NCBI RefSeq assembly: GCF_047948215.1
Contig: NC_134464.1
Location: forward strand, 4,350,001-4,414,000
Direction: 5' to 3'
DNA length: 64,000 nt
From: Lycorma delicatula
Lineage: Eukaryota; Arthropoda; Insecta; Hemiptera; Fulgoridae
A program made the translations under genes and the position numbers. Shown here piece by piece: positions 37,085 through 48,799 of the stretch. Under the pieces are notes generated by a model. It searched no databases, was not told where the DNA came from, and saw only the letters and a program-made list of their open reading frames with translations. Each line of letters opens with the position of its first letter. The first letter of the stretch is position 1.

Positions 37085-37200
37085 GGCTACTCAGACAGTC
37101 TGTAGTTGTAGTGGTTATTTGTATATGCCGGCTACTCATCAGTCTTGGGGTTGATTCCCGGCAGGCTCTGTCATATTTCAATTATTTTATCCCAAAGGTA
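37085..37200 (+). mobile_element. tRNA-like SINE head (candidate)
   Basis: 'tagttgtagtggtta' resembles a Pol III A box. About 36 nt further on, 'ggggttgattcccggc' resembles a B box. No complete cloverleaf forms with the flanks, so a SINE head is more likely than a tRNA gene. Confidence 0.4.
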
Positions 37201-37379
37201 TCGAGATAAGATATTTATAACCGATGTTGCTGCCAGTCTTAATGCAGTCTTGAAGAAGTTGTCTATTATCTTTCTACATTTTTGTGGTATGTTGTGACTG
37301 CTAACAATGCAAAGCAAGCTCTCTCCCAAATTCAGGTTATCATGTCTTCTTTCTTTTCTGTTTAGCCTCTTGAACCATC

Positions 37380-37640
37380 GTAAGGTATTACTTCAGAGAA
37401 TGAATGAGGATGATATAAATGAAGTGTAGTCTTTGTTCAGTAGCAGTTTGACCGTTCCCGAGGTGTGGTTAATTGAAACCCGGCCGCCAAAGACCACCGG
37501 TATCCGCGATCTATTCAAATCTGTATAAATGTAACTGCCTTTACTAGGATTTTAACCTTAGAACTCTTGACTTCAAAATCCGCTGATTTGCGGTGATGAG
37601 TCGCATCTAGATTGAGTTCAATCAGAAGCTTCCACAACTG
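37380..37640 (-). mobile_element. SINE copy 1 (same family as 44030-44159)
   Basis: It shares with 44030-44159 the blocks 'tgtttagcctc', 'attacttcagag/atacttcagagg', 'gaatgaagtgtagtct' style sequence and a gaccgttccc/gaccatacct block followed by a gaggtgtgg-like block. This copy extends further right, to a tRNA-like part with a minus-strand B-box-like 'aaggttaaaatcc' (about 37553). It is diverged. Confidence 0.6.
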
Positions 37641-38163
37641 TATTTCAGTGAGAGCTATGAATCGCTTCTAGAATATTATTAGTACTTCTTCATTTAATTC
37701 TATTTTCTTTATTTATTTCTCAGCATTTTTGATTTTTAAAAACTCTATTCAAACCGAAATTTATACTTCGTTATTGTATTCAGCCGTACTACCGATCAGC
37801 CAGTCTACTGATTTTGCTCGGATGTGTTGTCATTTTTCTTATTGTTGCTTCTTACTGTCACGTCTGCTTTTTTCTTTAAATGTGTGTTTAACTGTTATCA
37901 TTAATTAAAAAAACTATCCTAATTCTGTAACATTTATTTTTAATGAAATTTTAATTTACAGATCTTACTGTTATTTATCGGTGGAGTTTATTTGTTTGAT
38001 ATGCATATTACTAATATAGAAAATAAATGGAACTGTTAAAAAAAAAACTAATGGTTATAAAAATCATTTTGTTAATTTTTATATAATAAATTATTAACCT
38101 TTACATTTATTTATTATTTTAATTAGATGTATATTTGACATTATATTAACGTTGTTGGTTAAG

Positions 38164-38250
38164 GCCGAAGTCACTGAGCAACTTCCTGATTTCAGTGTAC
38201 CGCCTCCTACAGTTTCTACTCCACAGCTACAGAGCCAGACTGTCAGGAAG
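38164..38250 (+). CDS. third coding exon of the host gene
   Basis: This 87-nt exon lies between an acceptor ('tattaac' branch-point-like, then 'ttggttaag') and a donor gttagt at 38251. It enters and leaves in phase 0, matching the end of the RS-like exon. It encodes 29 residues beginning 'AEVTEQLPDFSVPPP' (about 1515-1543) that are Pro/Gln/Thr-rich. It shows no similarity to the surrounding transposons. The acceptor is pyrimidine-poor, so the exact 5' edge is less sure. An alternative acceptor upstream (aattag, 38135) gives an open frame only in another phase. Confidence 0.6.
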
Positions 38251-39600
38251 GTTAGTTTTATCAATTTATATTTTATTGACTAACTTATTTTAATTTAATT
38301 TCCATGTAGTGAATAGTGCATTAAATTGTAATTTAAAAATTTAGATTTAAATTCTGCTTGGGCTTCTGTTTATTTAAGTGGCATATTTGAAGTTTATTAT
38401 TATTATTATTGTTATAATCTCAACATAACATGAGAGAACTATTGATTTAAGAATTGATCTTAATTGATTATTTTTGTCAAAGTATTTTTCTCAAATTTTG
38501 AAATTTCTTCTTTTCTCTGCTGATAAAATTCTGTTTCTACAAAAATAAAGAATATTTATATTAATTTTTTTTTAATACATAATGTCTTACTCAGATTTAA
38601 TAACTTTAACATAAGAAGTATTATTCCAATGTTTTTATCATGTGTAACATTAAAGTAAATTAACTTATAATTTATTATTATTTATTTTAAATTTAAAAAT
38701 TAACAAATAATATATTATTTATTGGTAATATATATTTTCCTAAAAATGAATCGTGTCATATAATTGGCTTTGTTTTTTTAATACACTAAAAGAAAGAAGG
38801 TTTTCAATTCAACCCTTCCTTTTCTCTGTTATTAAGTAAACCATTCCAGTTTTTTCTTGTCTTTTTTCTCTGTTAGTTGTAGTTTCAAGTTTTTCATACA
38901 ATTAGTTCAGTGAAAATTTTTTCTTAATAAAAATCATCTTCATAGATCATGATGATACTGTATTTATGTATTTATATTACATTCTGATAGCTAAAATATT
39001 TTCTTAACTAATTTGAAAATCTTTGTGTAAAAAATAATAAATATTAAATACATTCCAGCGAGCTGTAGTTTATGCTTGTTTGTTCTGTTTGTGTAATTTC
39101 TTTGCTTCCTTTACTTTTCCTAATATTTATTAAGATGCATGATTTTATTTTTTTTAATTGCTTGTGAACAAATTTTTTTAATATATGCAGCATTTTTTAG
39201 TAAACCGATCCATATCTTTAATTGCAATAAAATGTAATATTATTAAGTAAAATAATGTTTTTATTATTCTTCTAAACAATGTCAGCTGTTATAATTAAGT
39301 TTTTTTGTTTTAGTACTGTTATGAATTATGTTATTTTAAGTTGAATTATATGTGTTGTAGTGTATATGGTTCTTAATTAGGAAACCCAAAAGGTACAGTA
39401 TCATAAAGATTTTTAATTTACTGTTAAGATTCTATTTTCTTAATAAAACTTGACCATCTCTAGTTTGTTAGTTAGGTAACTTGGCTGACCTATACTTGCT
39501 CCTTTGGGAGCTGTTATGCATCAACTGTCAGCTGATTCAACTAAAAACAATACATTGTTAAATTTAATTACAAGTGTATAAACAAACCGGAAAAGAGGAC
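38251..39600. other. start of the third intron, AT-rich
   Basis: No gene or recognisable transposon was seen before the Jockey-type LINE begins at about 39600-39950. Confidence 0.5.
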
Positions 39601-41027
39601 CTTTGATATGTTCTAACCAGGATCCTAGAAAATCTTAGCAGTGCAATCTTATAATAGATAACATTGTAGACAATATCAGTGACATTACCGATGACATGCA
39701 TGACCTCTGGAAGCAGGGAGGATTTATGGGCTTGCAGATGAATTTCTTCCCAAGGCAGACTATGCCAATTCTATGAAAACCGAAAGCGTCACATGCTCCC
39801 ACTAGATTCAGTTTCAGCACTTCCAAGTGGAGGAGAGTAGAACTAACTGTACAAAGGTTGTTAGACTCTGTCAATAATTTTTTACAGATTAACTAATGTA
39901 TTAAAGGTCTATATTTGGGATGGTTGTGGTTGATGAGTGTGGATAGTAACTAGTAAACAGCTTTAGGTAATTTACAAAGATATAGATGTGTGTAAGAAAA
40001 TTATTTACTTTGTTCAAGGTCAAGGCCTAATAGGGCACACTTTCACAAGGCACGATGAACGGGAGTTCCGAGTGGCACTCAAACACTTACATTATTTAAT
40101 CCCAGTTGATGTTATAAAAGAAAACATTGAGAGCCAATGACATAAGGTCTGGAATATTGTTAACATCAGTCATAAGGTAATAAAAGAGCCTCTGCCAACC
40201 TTTGTATCCCTGAACCGCAGGTTAACAACAAGGAGATCTTCAACCTAAAGCATACTGCGAACTGGAGTGTCCACTTTGAAATACCATGGAGGTCTCCTGG
40301 GATAGCAACAGAATTCTTAGACAATACTGTAGTTGAAATTACACATAAATCAATGTACATAATAAAAAATAATAATATTGTGTCTAAAGAGCCATGGATT
40401 ACTCATGGACTAATGAAATCATGTAATGTTAAAGAATGTACAAGCTTTGGAAAAAAATACAAAAAATGAAACAATAAAAAACCTCATATGTTAAAGAATA
40501 TGCAAAAAAAGTAAATTCATTGGTAATAATGGCAAAAATGACATATGAAGAGTCGAAAATGAGTGAATATAAAATAAAACCGATCCAAAAAGAACATGGA
40601 ATTTTGTGTACAGTAAAATTGCAGAGGTAAAAAATTCAGTAGGGAGTTTTGTTGTGTTATAAATGAAAAGCTAGCACAGTCAATTTTTTCAATCATTATT
40701 TTGGAAATGTTGGAAAAGTTACAGCAGGATCCATTAAGCAAAAAAATCCAGCTGTACAACTAAGCATATAAAAACCACCAGATTAAGGAATAGTATATTT
40801 TAAAATAAACAACTTCTACCAAGTTATAAATACATTAATGCAAAAAAAAAATCTGGTGTAGACAATATAAATGGTAAAATCATAAAGGAAATTGGTATTA
40901 CTAATCTTCTAGTATTTTTACTCAATATAATGTTTGAGAAAGGCATCTGTCTTAGTTATTTCAAATCAAAAGAGGTAATTTATGTTTTTAAGTCAAGTCA
41001 AGCAATAGTAAACTAACTACAAATTAC
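39600..41027 (+). mobile_element. Jockey-clade LINE, 5' part (gag remnant and start of RT)
   Basis: Plus-strand frames near 40050-40170 read 'FTRHDEREFRVALKHLHYLI' and 'PVDVIKENIESQ'. About 40188 onward gives an 'IKEPLPTF' block and then an NNKEIFNL block. This is the PRE/C2HC-type region that precedes the zinc knuckles in Jockey gag proteins. A jump follows to 'VSKEPWITHGLMK' (40381) and 'KSGVDNINGKIIKEIG' (about 40853-40900), the linker and first RT block. Most of the endonuclease is missing. The frame stops at 'LTTNY' (41027), where another transposon has landed. The 39600-39950 part is less certain. Confidence 0.65.
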
Positions 41028-43325
41028 ATTGGGGAACAAAAAATAATTTATTTTTTTTTGTCTCAGGAAGAAAAATCTGTGATTCTGGTAGTATTTTTTC
41101 TCTTGAATTCAAATATGATATAGGTTTTTCCCCATCACACAATTTTTCCGAGAGACAGGAATTTATATTACAAACATTTTATTACTTTCTGCATTCTTAA
41201 CTACACAATATTCAAACATTTGACCTGCCTAAAAAGTAAGAAATAATGATTTTCTGCTATATTTCAGCTGTGGAGCATCCCTCTTGATGGTCCAACAATA
41301 ATCGGCCAGCATATTAGGATTCCATTTGCCTTGATACCGCTTTTCCATAGCTGAAATCTCCTTATGAAAGTGTTTCCCGTGCTCATCGCTCACTGCACCA
41401 AGATTTTAAGGAAAGAAATCTAAGTGCGACTGCAGTGCAGGAAGTGTACTTTTAAAGACATATCACAACCAAATTTTTATGAGATATTATAAGATGGTTG
41501 ACAATATCACGGTAATTTTTCACCTTTCGATTTCCAAAAAAAACTCTGAGTAACAACATTTTTGAATGCTTGCCAAGCTGCTTTCTCCAGTGGATTCAAT
41601 AGTTCCTCAAACTTTTCATAATGCATTAGTGATCATATTTGTAGACTCAAAAATATTCTTTCTTTAATTTTTGCATCACTAATTCTAGGAAACTTTTGTT
41701 TTAAGTATGTGAAACCAGGAGTATTGTCCATGGCCTTGAGAAAATTATTCGTTAATCTTAGTTTGATACATAGCGGAGGTAGATAAACATTTTTAGGATT
41801 ACACAATGGGGTCATGTTTCATATATTTCTGTTCAGGAATGAATGATTCGCGTCTAGGCCATTCTTTTCTAATGAAATGGTTTTTTCTGTCCCTACTATC
41901 CCATTCACACAAAAAACAACAGTACTTGTGGGACAGTACAGTGGGACCAAGTTGTAGACCAAGAGTAAGTGCAGTTACCTTCAAATCACCACAAATATTC
42001 CATTCATAAGCTGTATATTGAAGCTTATCCAATATAAATTTAAAGTTTTCATATGCTTCTTTCACACTAGCAGAGTGAGCCACAGGTACTGATGGGAATT
42101 TATTGCCATAATGCAGAAGCACAGCTTTTAATCTAACTTTAGAGGAATCAATGAACAGGCGCCATTCTGTGTGTTATGTTCATTATAAAGTGTCTCCATA
42201 AGAGAAGAAATGTCAAAACACTAAGCTATTTTCTTCAGAAAAATAGTCTTTAAATTCAGAATAACAATTACAATAAGTACATATCTTTTGTTTTCTTTTG
42301 AAGAAGATTCCATCCTTTTAGTCGGGAAGCAAGCATTTGAGACTGTTTTTTTGGATAACTTAAATCTCATATAAGATCGTTAAAATTTTCTTGTCAGTAA
42401 ATGAGGCTCAGATGAATTGCTTTATTCAAATGTTGTACCACCAGAATCTGTTTCTTTTTTTTTTTCTTACTTCCATTAGACTCTGAGCTCTCTTCATCTA
42501 ATGTCAAATGTTCTCGATGCTTTGGTATGGGCAATTCTTCGCAGTGTGGAACGGGTCTCATTACATATTGCAAGTTAGGGTACAGCACTGTATGTTTTGA
42601 TTTTGACGTAATCCTTTTAATGTTTGTTAAGCAGAAATAACATTTAGAAAAGTGATCTTTGGACTCCCTCTAAATCATAGGGTTAGCAAATGGCATGTGG
42701 CGTGTGCCATTTTTCCATGCAGTGAGAAGCCTAGAATACGATAAACAATAGATATGTGGGGCCCAGGCCCTTGTTTGGTCCTTGACTTTATACCCAAAAT
42801 AAAGTTCATGACACTTTTACTAATGGAGTAAGGTTTCGCCTTTGGGACTTGAGCGTCACTTCACCACATACATAACAAAAATTGTTAGGATGATTTAAAC
42901 AAACTTAGGCATTTTGTAACTAATTAAAAGAAATAAAAATGTAATTATGTAATACAAAATAATTCAGACACACAAAGTACTCACAATGACGTGTTTACTG
43001 GTTCACTACTATTTCACAACTGGCATCATTCTGATGACGTGTGCTACACTAAATCTTGTTTGTACATGTGATACATGATTCATGCACACGTCTGAACATG
43101 CGCAACAGTAGCAGGCTACCCTTTGAATTAACTCATTTGGTTCCATCATATTTACAATGCTCTAGGAGTTTTTACTTGACAATGGACAAATAGACAAAAA
43201 TGTTTTAAAATAACAAGAAACTGTGGGGGTGATAGAGAAATTGCAAATACATATTTGAAAACAGCATAAAAAACTGCACCTATTGGTACTCGTGAGACAA
43301 AAATCTTGTTGACTAGTCTTATTGT
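41028..43325 (-). mobile_element. DDE-type DNA transposon, copy B, nested in a LINE
   Basis: It sits exactly between the two halves of an RT frame ('LTTNY' | 'RPISLI'). Near both ends lies 'tttttgtctca' in inverted orientation (41058-41068, and the complement at about 43290). Minus-strand frames include 'PVPHCEELPIPKHREHL' (42588 onward) and 'GNKFPSVPVAHSASVKEAYE', then 'WNICGDLKVTALTLGLQLG' and 'KYCCFLCEWDSRDRKNHFI' (42122-41799). Next come 'RISDAKIKERIF' (41815-41633) and the C-terminal 'SDEHGKHFHKEISAMEKRY' with 'GKWNPNMLADYCWTIKRDAP' (about 41390-41270). This is the best preserved member for the second aspartate, the CxxC motif and the HG..FH..I block. It still has frameshifts. Its length of about 2.3 kb matches copy A. 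Confidence 0.8.
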
Positions 43326-44600
43326 AGGCCTATATCACTGATTTTAAACTTTACAAAAATATTTGAAAAAGATATTGTATATAGTTACCAAACGTTTTTG
43401 AAATTTAAATACAATATTATATTTAAGTCTCAGCTTGGTTTTAGAAAAGGTAAAGGAACAAAAGATGCCATTGCTGAAGTTAGAAAATTAATTGTTGAAA
43501 ATTTAGATGGTAAGAAATAGTAGCAATTTTTTTCAATTTGTCAAAGACTTTTGAGACTGTTAACCATAAATTAACTTTATGAGAAATGAGAAAATATATT
43601 GAGGAAAAAAAATTAAAAATAATATAATATTGAGGAATAATATTAAGGAAAATATATTGAAAATATATATGAGAGAATGCATTGCAATTAATAAAAGATT
43701 ATTTATATAATAGAGAACAGATTGTGAAAATTAATAATATTAAAGGTAATTCTATAACATTAGATACAGGAGTATCACACAAGATACTGTAGTTGGACCG
43801 TTATTTATATTATATATAAAATTATATTTTTAAAATAAACTCAGATACTGAATGTATTATAATGTCACATGCAGATGATATGGTTTTGTTATGTATAGCT
43901 AACAACTGAGATGAAACTAAGCAAAAGGCAGAACATTTATTAAAAAATATAAAAAGACTACCTATTTGTAAATAAATGATTAAATATTTACAAAACAGGT
44001 TGCTTGACATTTTCAAATCACATTGACCCTTCTTTTTCCTGTTTAGCCTCCGGTAACTATCGTTTAGATAATACTTCAGAGGATGATATGTATGAGTGTG
44101 AATGAAGTGTAGTCTTCTACATTCTCAGTTCGACCATACCTGAGATGTGTGGTATGGTCAATCACATTGACCCGGTGAATTTAATTTGTACACTGAAGGG
44201 AAAGTTATTAAAAGAGTTGAGAAACTAAGTATTTAGGAATTATCAAATAGCTAGTATTGAACAGAAACCAAACATATGATTTACGTTTTATATAGGCTTA
44301 GTAATTAACTAAATTAATGCTAAAAATCTCTTCATGGTTATAGATGGGTTATAGTTACTTAACGGTATTATTGCATGGCTGTGAGCAATTAAAAGAACTA
44401 TGAAAAAGATTGTAAATGTTCATGATAAGTTATCAAGATTCTCAAAAAGAAAGTAGCAATGTTCTGTTACCCAGTAGGTAGTACATATTAGAAACAATCA
44501 CATTACATAATAAAGCACTATCACATAAATATATTAATAACAGTTACATTACATGAAAAAAAGCAATACGTTTACCTAAAGTCGATAATGAAAAGTAAAG
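43326..44600 (+). mobile_element. Jockey-clade LINE, 3' part (RT), with a SINE inside
   Basis: The frame resumes as 'RPISLILNFTKIFEKDIVYS', 'QLGFRKGKGTKDAIAEVRKL' (about 43430-43490), a degraded G..Q..VVGPLF block (about 43770-43805) and 'HADDMVLLC' (about 43868-43897), which contains the ADD of RT motif C. After the SINE at 44030-44159 come 'RVEKLSI'-like and 'GYSYLTVLLHGC'-like remnants. The element is full of stops. Together with 39600-41027 it makes a single original LINE. Confidence 0.7.
44030..44159. mobile_element. truncated SINE with perfect 14-bp target-site duplication
   Basis: The 130-bp insertion is bounded by 'aatcacattgaccc' at 44016-44029 and again at 44160-44173. It shares internal blocks with 37380-37640. 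The duplication proves a target-primed-type insertion into the Jockey LINE. The copy lacks the tRNA-like end present in the other one. Confidence 0.85.
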
Positions 44601-44760
44601 AAAAACATGTATGTACGTTAATATTTTATTCCAACTTATTTCCTTGAATTCAAAAATTAAGCTTTTAGGTTTTTCCAGGCTGCTTTTTGGTTATTGGATG
44701 TTATGTTTTTCCAGGTTGTGTGCAGTTGCTTAAGTTTCTCTGGAGGATTCAGTGTGTAAT

Positions 44761-44973
44761 TAATTATGTATTGTATCATCATATTCTGTAACCCGGTAGG
44801 TAATAATAAATAAATAAAGTACTTATCAGGTTTTTTCGATACCAAATTGGGGGGTTCTGCAGGATTCATTAATTATGTATTGTATCATCATATTCTGTAA
44901 CCCGGTAATAATAAATAAATAAAGTACTTATCAGGTTTTTTCGATACCAAATTGGGGGGTTCTGCAGGATTCA
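44761..44973. repeat. two tandem copies of a ~105-109-bp unit
   Basis: Units at 44761-44869 and 44870-44973 are identical except for a 4-bp gap at 'ggtaggtaataa' versus 'ggtaataa' and the last bases. The high identity suggests a recent duplication or a collapsed or expanded assembly. Confidence 0.9.
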
Positions 44974-44974
44974 G

Positions 44975-45690
44975 TCTTGGAGCCGGTTTTATATTCAATC
45001 TACACTACTGTTCTATCTAGCATGGAAATATCACTCTTGCATTCTCTGATGATACAGCGATTATGGTGGTTGACGTTTACCCAATAGAATCATCGGAAAA
45101 ACTGCTATCAGAGTTAGACTTCTGTGAATGACTAACTAAATGGAAGGTACATGTTAATACTGCAAAGTTGAGTCATGTGATGAGGAGGGGTGTCTGCCTA
45201 GATGTAGTTCACATCCCTCACTCAGACAACGTACGATAGGATTTCATTTGGACTGCCATCTAACTTAGAAAAATCACATGAGAGAGAAGAGAAAGCAATT
45301 AAGTATTAAGCTTAGATGGTTGAATTGGCTACTTTGAAGGAGGTCCATGTTGTCATTTAATAACAAAATGTTGTTATATAAGGTGTTTTTAAACCCAATG
45401 CGGGCCTGCAGGATACAACTTTGGGATGTGGCTAGCAGTAGCAATATCGACATCCAAAGGTTCCAGAACAAAGTTACTGAGAAACAAATCAGAGGCACCA
45501 TGGTTTGTGAAGAACAAGGAGATCCATGATTTCCTAGGAATGCCTTCTATTTGTAAAGAAATTCACCAATTAAGCTTAAAGTATATACTTAAGCTTAACT
45601 CGCATGAGAACTGTTTGGCTTTTAACTTGCTGGATAACAGTAAATGTATAAGATAACTGAAAAGGTTGGATCTTGAAACTGTTGTGTGGT
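44975..45690 (+). mobile_element. second Jockey-clade LINE fragment (RT C-terminal half)
   Basis: A broken frame begins with the G..Q.SVL.PVLY..Y block (about 44965-45005), then an FSDDTAIM block (RT motif C region, about 45040-45065) and 'LTKWKVHVNTAK'. The 'VRxGFHLD' and KLRWLNWLL blocks follow, then 'LSFNNKMLLYKVFLNPMRAC' and 'IQLWDVASSSNIDIQRFQ' (45340-45470), and 'HDFLGMPSICKEI' with 'KYILKLNSHENCLAFNLLDN' (45530-45645). These are the standard Jockey C-terminal blocks. It repeats RT motifs already present at 43770-43900, so it is a separate element. Confidence 0.75.
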
Positions 45691-45939
45691 AAATATTGCA
45701 CTTTTCTTTGTTTTATTATTGTGTTGACCATTTATCCTCTTTTGTTACGTTTCATTACTTGCTGATTTATGTGAACTTTGTTACGGTCTTTGTGTGCATG
45801 TTATTTATTTTATTCGTTGTACTTTTAATTGTATTATGCTTGGTTCAGACTTTTGTATTGTCTTGAGGGATATCACTGGAAATCTCTCTTTCATGTCATT
45901 ATTGCTTTATGTGACTTACCTACAGTTTCGTTACTTGGT

Positions 45940-46008
45940 TTTTTTTTTTTGTCTTCAGTCATTTGACTGGTTTGATGCAGCTCTCCAAGATTCCCTATCT
46001 AGTGCTAG
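45940..46008 (-). mobile_element. 69-bp truncated retroelement insertion with target-site duplication
   Basis: A T run and then 'gtcttcagtcatttgactgg' plus about 35 bp are flanked by 'tcgttacttggt' at 45928-45939 and 46009-46020. On the minus strand this is the extreme 3' end of a poly(A)-tailed element. The sequence resembles the tail of a LINE dispersed widely in insects, by recall only. Confidence 0.8.
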
Positions 46009-46020
46009 TCGTTACTTGGT

Positions 46021-47639
46021 AAACTGATAGTACATAAAACGCAAAAAAAAAAAAATTATTCTTCAAAATCTTAATTTTTAATTCCAGTTATTTTGAAGTT
46101 TGTACCGAATGAAGTCATTTGTTAGTATTTATTATTTTTAAATTGTTGCCAACTTTTAGAAGCACTGGAAAAAGTATTTATTTTTTTACATTTTGTTAAG
46201 TTCTTTTAGTTTTTAGATTTGTTTTATTTCATATTTCTTTTTCTTTTTCTTAACACGTTCACAGAATAAAATAAAATTTTTATATTATTTTCAGCACAGT
46301 TGACATTTCATTATGTTTAAACATTTCTTTTTGATACAGATTAAAATAAAATTATAATGGATGTCTGTAAAGATGGAGTTTTATAAATAAAAATGTAGAA
46401 AATTCAATTTGAATTTAAATTAAGTGGACCAACATTTAGTTTATTAGAAAAAAAATTTAAAATTTAATTAATACAAAAACTATAATTCTATGTTTAGTAA
46501 TGATTAAAAAATAATTTAAACATTGTTATAGAGATATGAATCCGGAATCTCTTTAAGTATCATATTTTATGGAATAACCTAGTAATAGTACAGTTGCTCT
46601 GCGGACTAATAATCCCATCATCCCATCCTACATATTCCTTATCATTGATCTTCCTTGGATGGGTATCAGAAGAATTATGTCAGTAGTTACACTAGCTATT
46701 TTTAAAGGGCGTCAAGGTTGTAGCTTCTGGTGAAGGTGCTTTCTTAGTCCTTAGTTGTGCTTCATAGGTTGGTAGCTGTGCTTGTGAGTTTATCCAGGTA
46801 GTAAAGTTGTACAAAGGGCTCAGCTCTTATTAAAGCGTATATTTAATAGGAAAGATTCTTTTTATGTAAGCTGAGACTGGCTAGTCTTCCTTTGTAATAT
46901 AAATTTACAAATCTCTTTTCCTTTATTTTTATCGATTATAAAATTTTGGAAATATTCGTTTAAAATATTTTGCATTTATGTTATCACCGAGTAAAAGTAA
47001 TTGTATAAGTCATGTTTTTTAATCATTGTTTTTGGAAAGAGGATTTCATAAGTTGGATCTTTTCATATCGGTCAGAATTGACAAATTATGATGTATTTCT
47101 GCAAATCTGTATAATTTTCTTCCTCCGAAGTCACTAAACGTAAAGTCTGGTCTCTGTACAATCTGTAATGGAATTTTCACAACAAAATTGCCAAATCTTC
47201 TGAACATTGCATGCAGTATTAGTTCTGAATGGCATATGTCAGTTTTAAAAGCTTCAGTGATGTAATATCACTAATCATGAAGTTAGGAAAGAAGTTCTTC
47301 CTGTCTTTTGTGACAGTCTCAAAATACATGATACAGATGCCATCCTTTGATTTTTGTACGACAACATTCAGGAGCTTTTAATCCCATCGTACATTTGCCT
47401 AGTTTATAAATACCTACTTTTTTTTTATACATACATTAACCTGTAAATATTTTGGAAATCAATGGCAAAAACTTTAATTAAGTAACGTCAACATTTGTAT
47501 TCACTTGTGCAATAAGATCATCGACCTTAATTCTAGGGCTCTCATCTTTTCTCTTTTTCATAAACATTTGAATGGTATTTAAAATGATGGTTCCACTGCT
47601 GTAAATTTCCTTCTCTTGTTACCATGCGCGCATATGTTT
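46021..47639. other. intronic AT-rich DNA
   Basis: Nothing recognisable was seen here beyond A/T runs. No coding frame is supported. Confidence 0.5.
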
Positions 47640-48135
47640 TCCACGTTTACATCCCAACCCCCGTAGGGGAAGCACCTGCCTTGTGACACTTCTGGTTGCC
47701 ACACCCCTCCCGTTTCTAGCCCTGATGGGCTTTAGCAGGAGTCGTCTTTCACCCTCTTAACTTTTTACATTTCATAGTAATAAGCCAGGTCTTGGGATGC
47801 CACCGATGTAAATGCCTTGGTAGACATTTACATCGGTGATTTTTAAATTCAGCCTTTGCCTTTGCCTTCTCTGCAGGCCTAGTTCGGACATCTTGAATGT
47901 CCTACTTTACACATTTTCATCCCAACCTTTAGGGGAAGACACCACCTTTGCCACACCACCCCTCCCCCTGTTCCTAGCCCTGATGGGCTTTAACAGGTGT
48001 CGTCTTTCGTCCTCTTAACTTTTTACATCTCACAATGGCAGAAATTTACACATTTACATCCAACCCTGTAGGGGAAGACACCCGCTTAGTGACTTTCCAG
48101 TCGCCACCTCCCCCCCCCTGTTTTTACACATTTAC
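47640..48135 (-). mobile_element. three stacked LINE 3'-UTR units
   Basis: Units begin with 'catcccaacccccgtagggg' (47650), 'catcccaacctttagggg' (about 47918) and 'catccaaccctgtagggg' (about 48056). Each is followed by '..gaagacacc..cttgtgac' style text. The first two contain 'ccctgatgggcttta' and 'gtcgtctttc..cctcttaa'. The same block forms the 3' end of the R1-type LINE at 16388-16590. No coding part is attached, so these are severely 5'-truncated or tandemly repeated tails. Confidence 0.75.
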
Positions 48136-48529
48136 AGTAAATTTCAGGAGCATTAAGTTTTAAGATTTATTGAAAAATTAAATCATAAACTATCTTTGCT
48201 AACTATTAATTAGGATTTTTGTTACAGCCATCTTTCATTAGTCATTGTCATAGAAAGCTAATGGCGATATATTGCTAAAAAATGATCTATCACTACTGTG
48301 TAAAATGTAAATTTACAGAGCGTGCAGGATATTGATTTACATGTTAAAAATCAACTAAAAATATAAAACCGTTCAGAACACTGTAATTTAACTTTGTTGT
48401 TGATATATTTTTAACATTAAATGGATATTAAATATTCAGGGTTTTTGTTTATTTTTTATTTTTTTAAGACTTGTTTCATTTGTATTTAAAAAAAATTAAT
48501 TATAATGATTATTTTTATTTATTATGAAG

Positions 48530-48799
48530 GATCATCAGGAACAAGAAATGGATCTGGGTATGTCAATGATGGTACCTTCACATCTACTATCCTCGCAAGT
48601 GCCACAACCCAAGAATTTGCCACAACCACAATCCCCCCAAGTTCTACCATCACAGACCATTTCTCATATGCACAACAGTATGACAGATCATTTAGCATTG
48701 GTACCACAATATCCTCCTCCAGTTTTACTGAAGAATACAGTTATACCTACCCTGACGGATCCATTCCAGCGTATGTTGAACAATATAACTACCAATCAG
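48530..48799 (+). CDS. fourth coding exon of the host gene (Pro/Gln-rich)
   Basis: The acceptor 'attatgaag' is followed by a 270-nt exon that is open in phase 0 and ends at donor gtaaat (48800). It encodes 90 residues (about 1544-1633) starting 'DHQEQEMDLGMSMMVPSHLL'. It is rich in Pro, Gln, Ser and Met ('LPQPQSPQVLPSQ', 'VPQYPPPVLL') and ends 'TDPFQRMLNNITTNQ'. Its codon use and phase fit the other exons, and it has no transposon similarity. A disordered, protein-binding or transactivation-like segment is plausible by composition only. Confidence 0.8.

Noticed and set aside
37085..37200. Functional tRNA gene
   Set aside because: A- and B-box-like sequences are present but no paired acceptor stem or complete cloverleaf could be drawn, so it is kept only as a SINE-head candidate.
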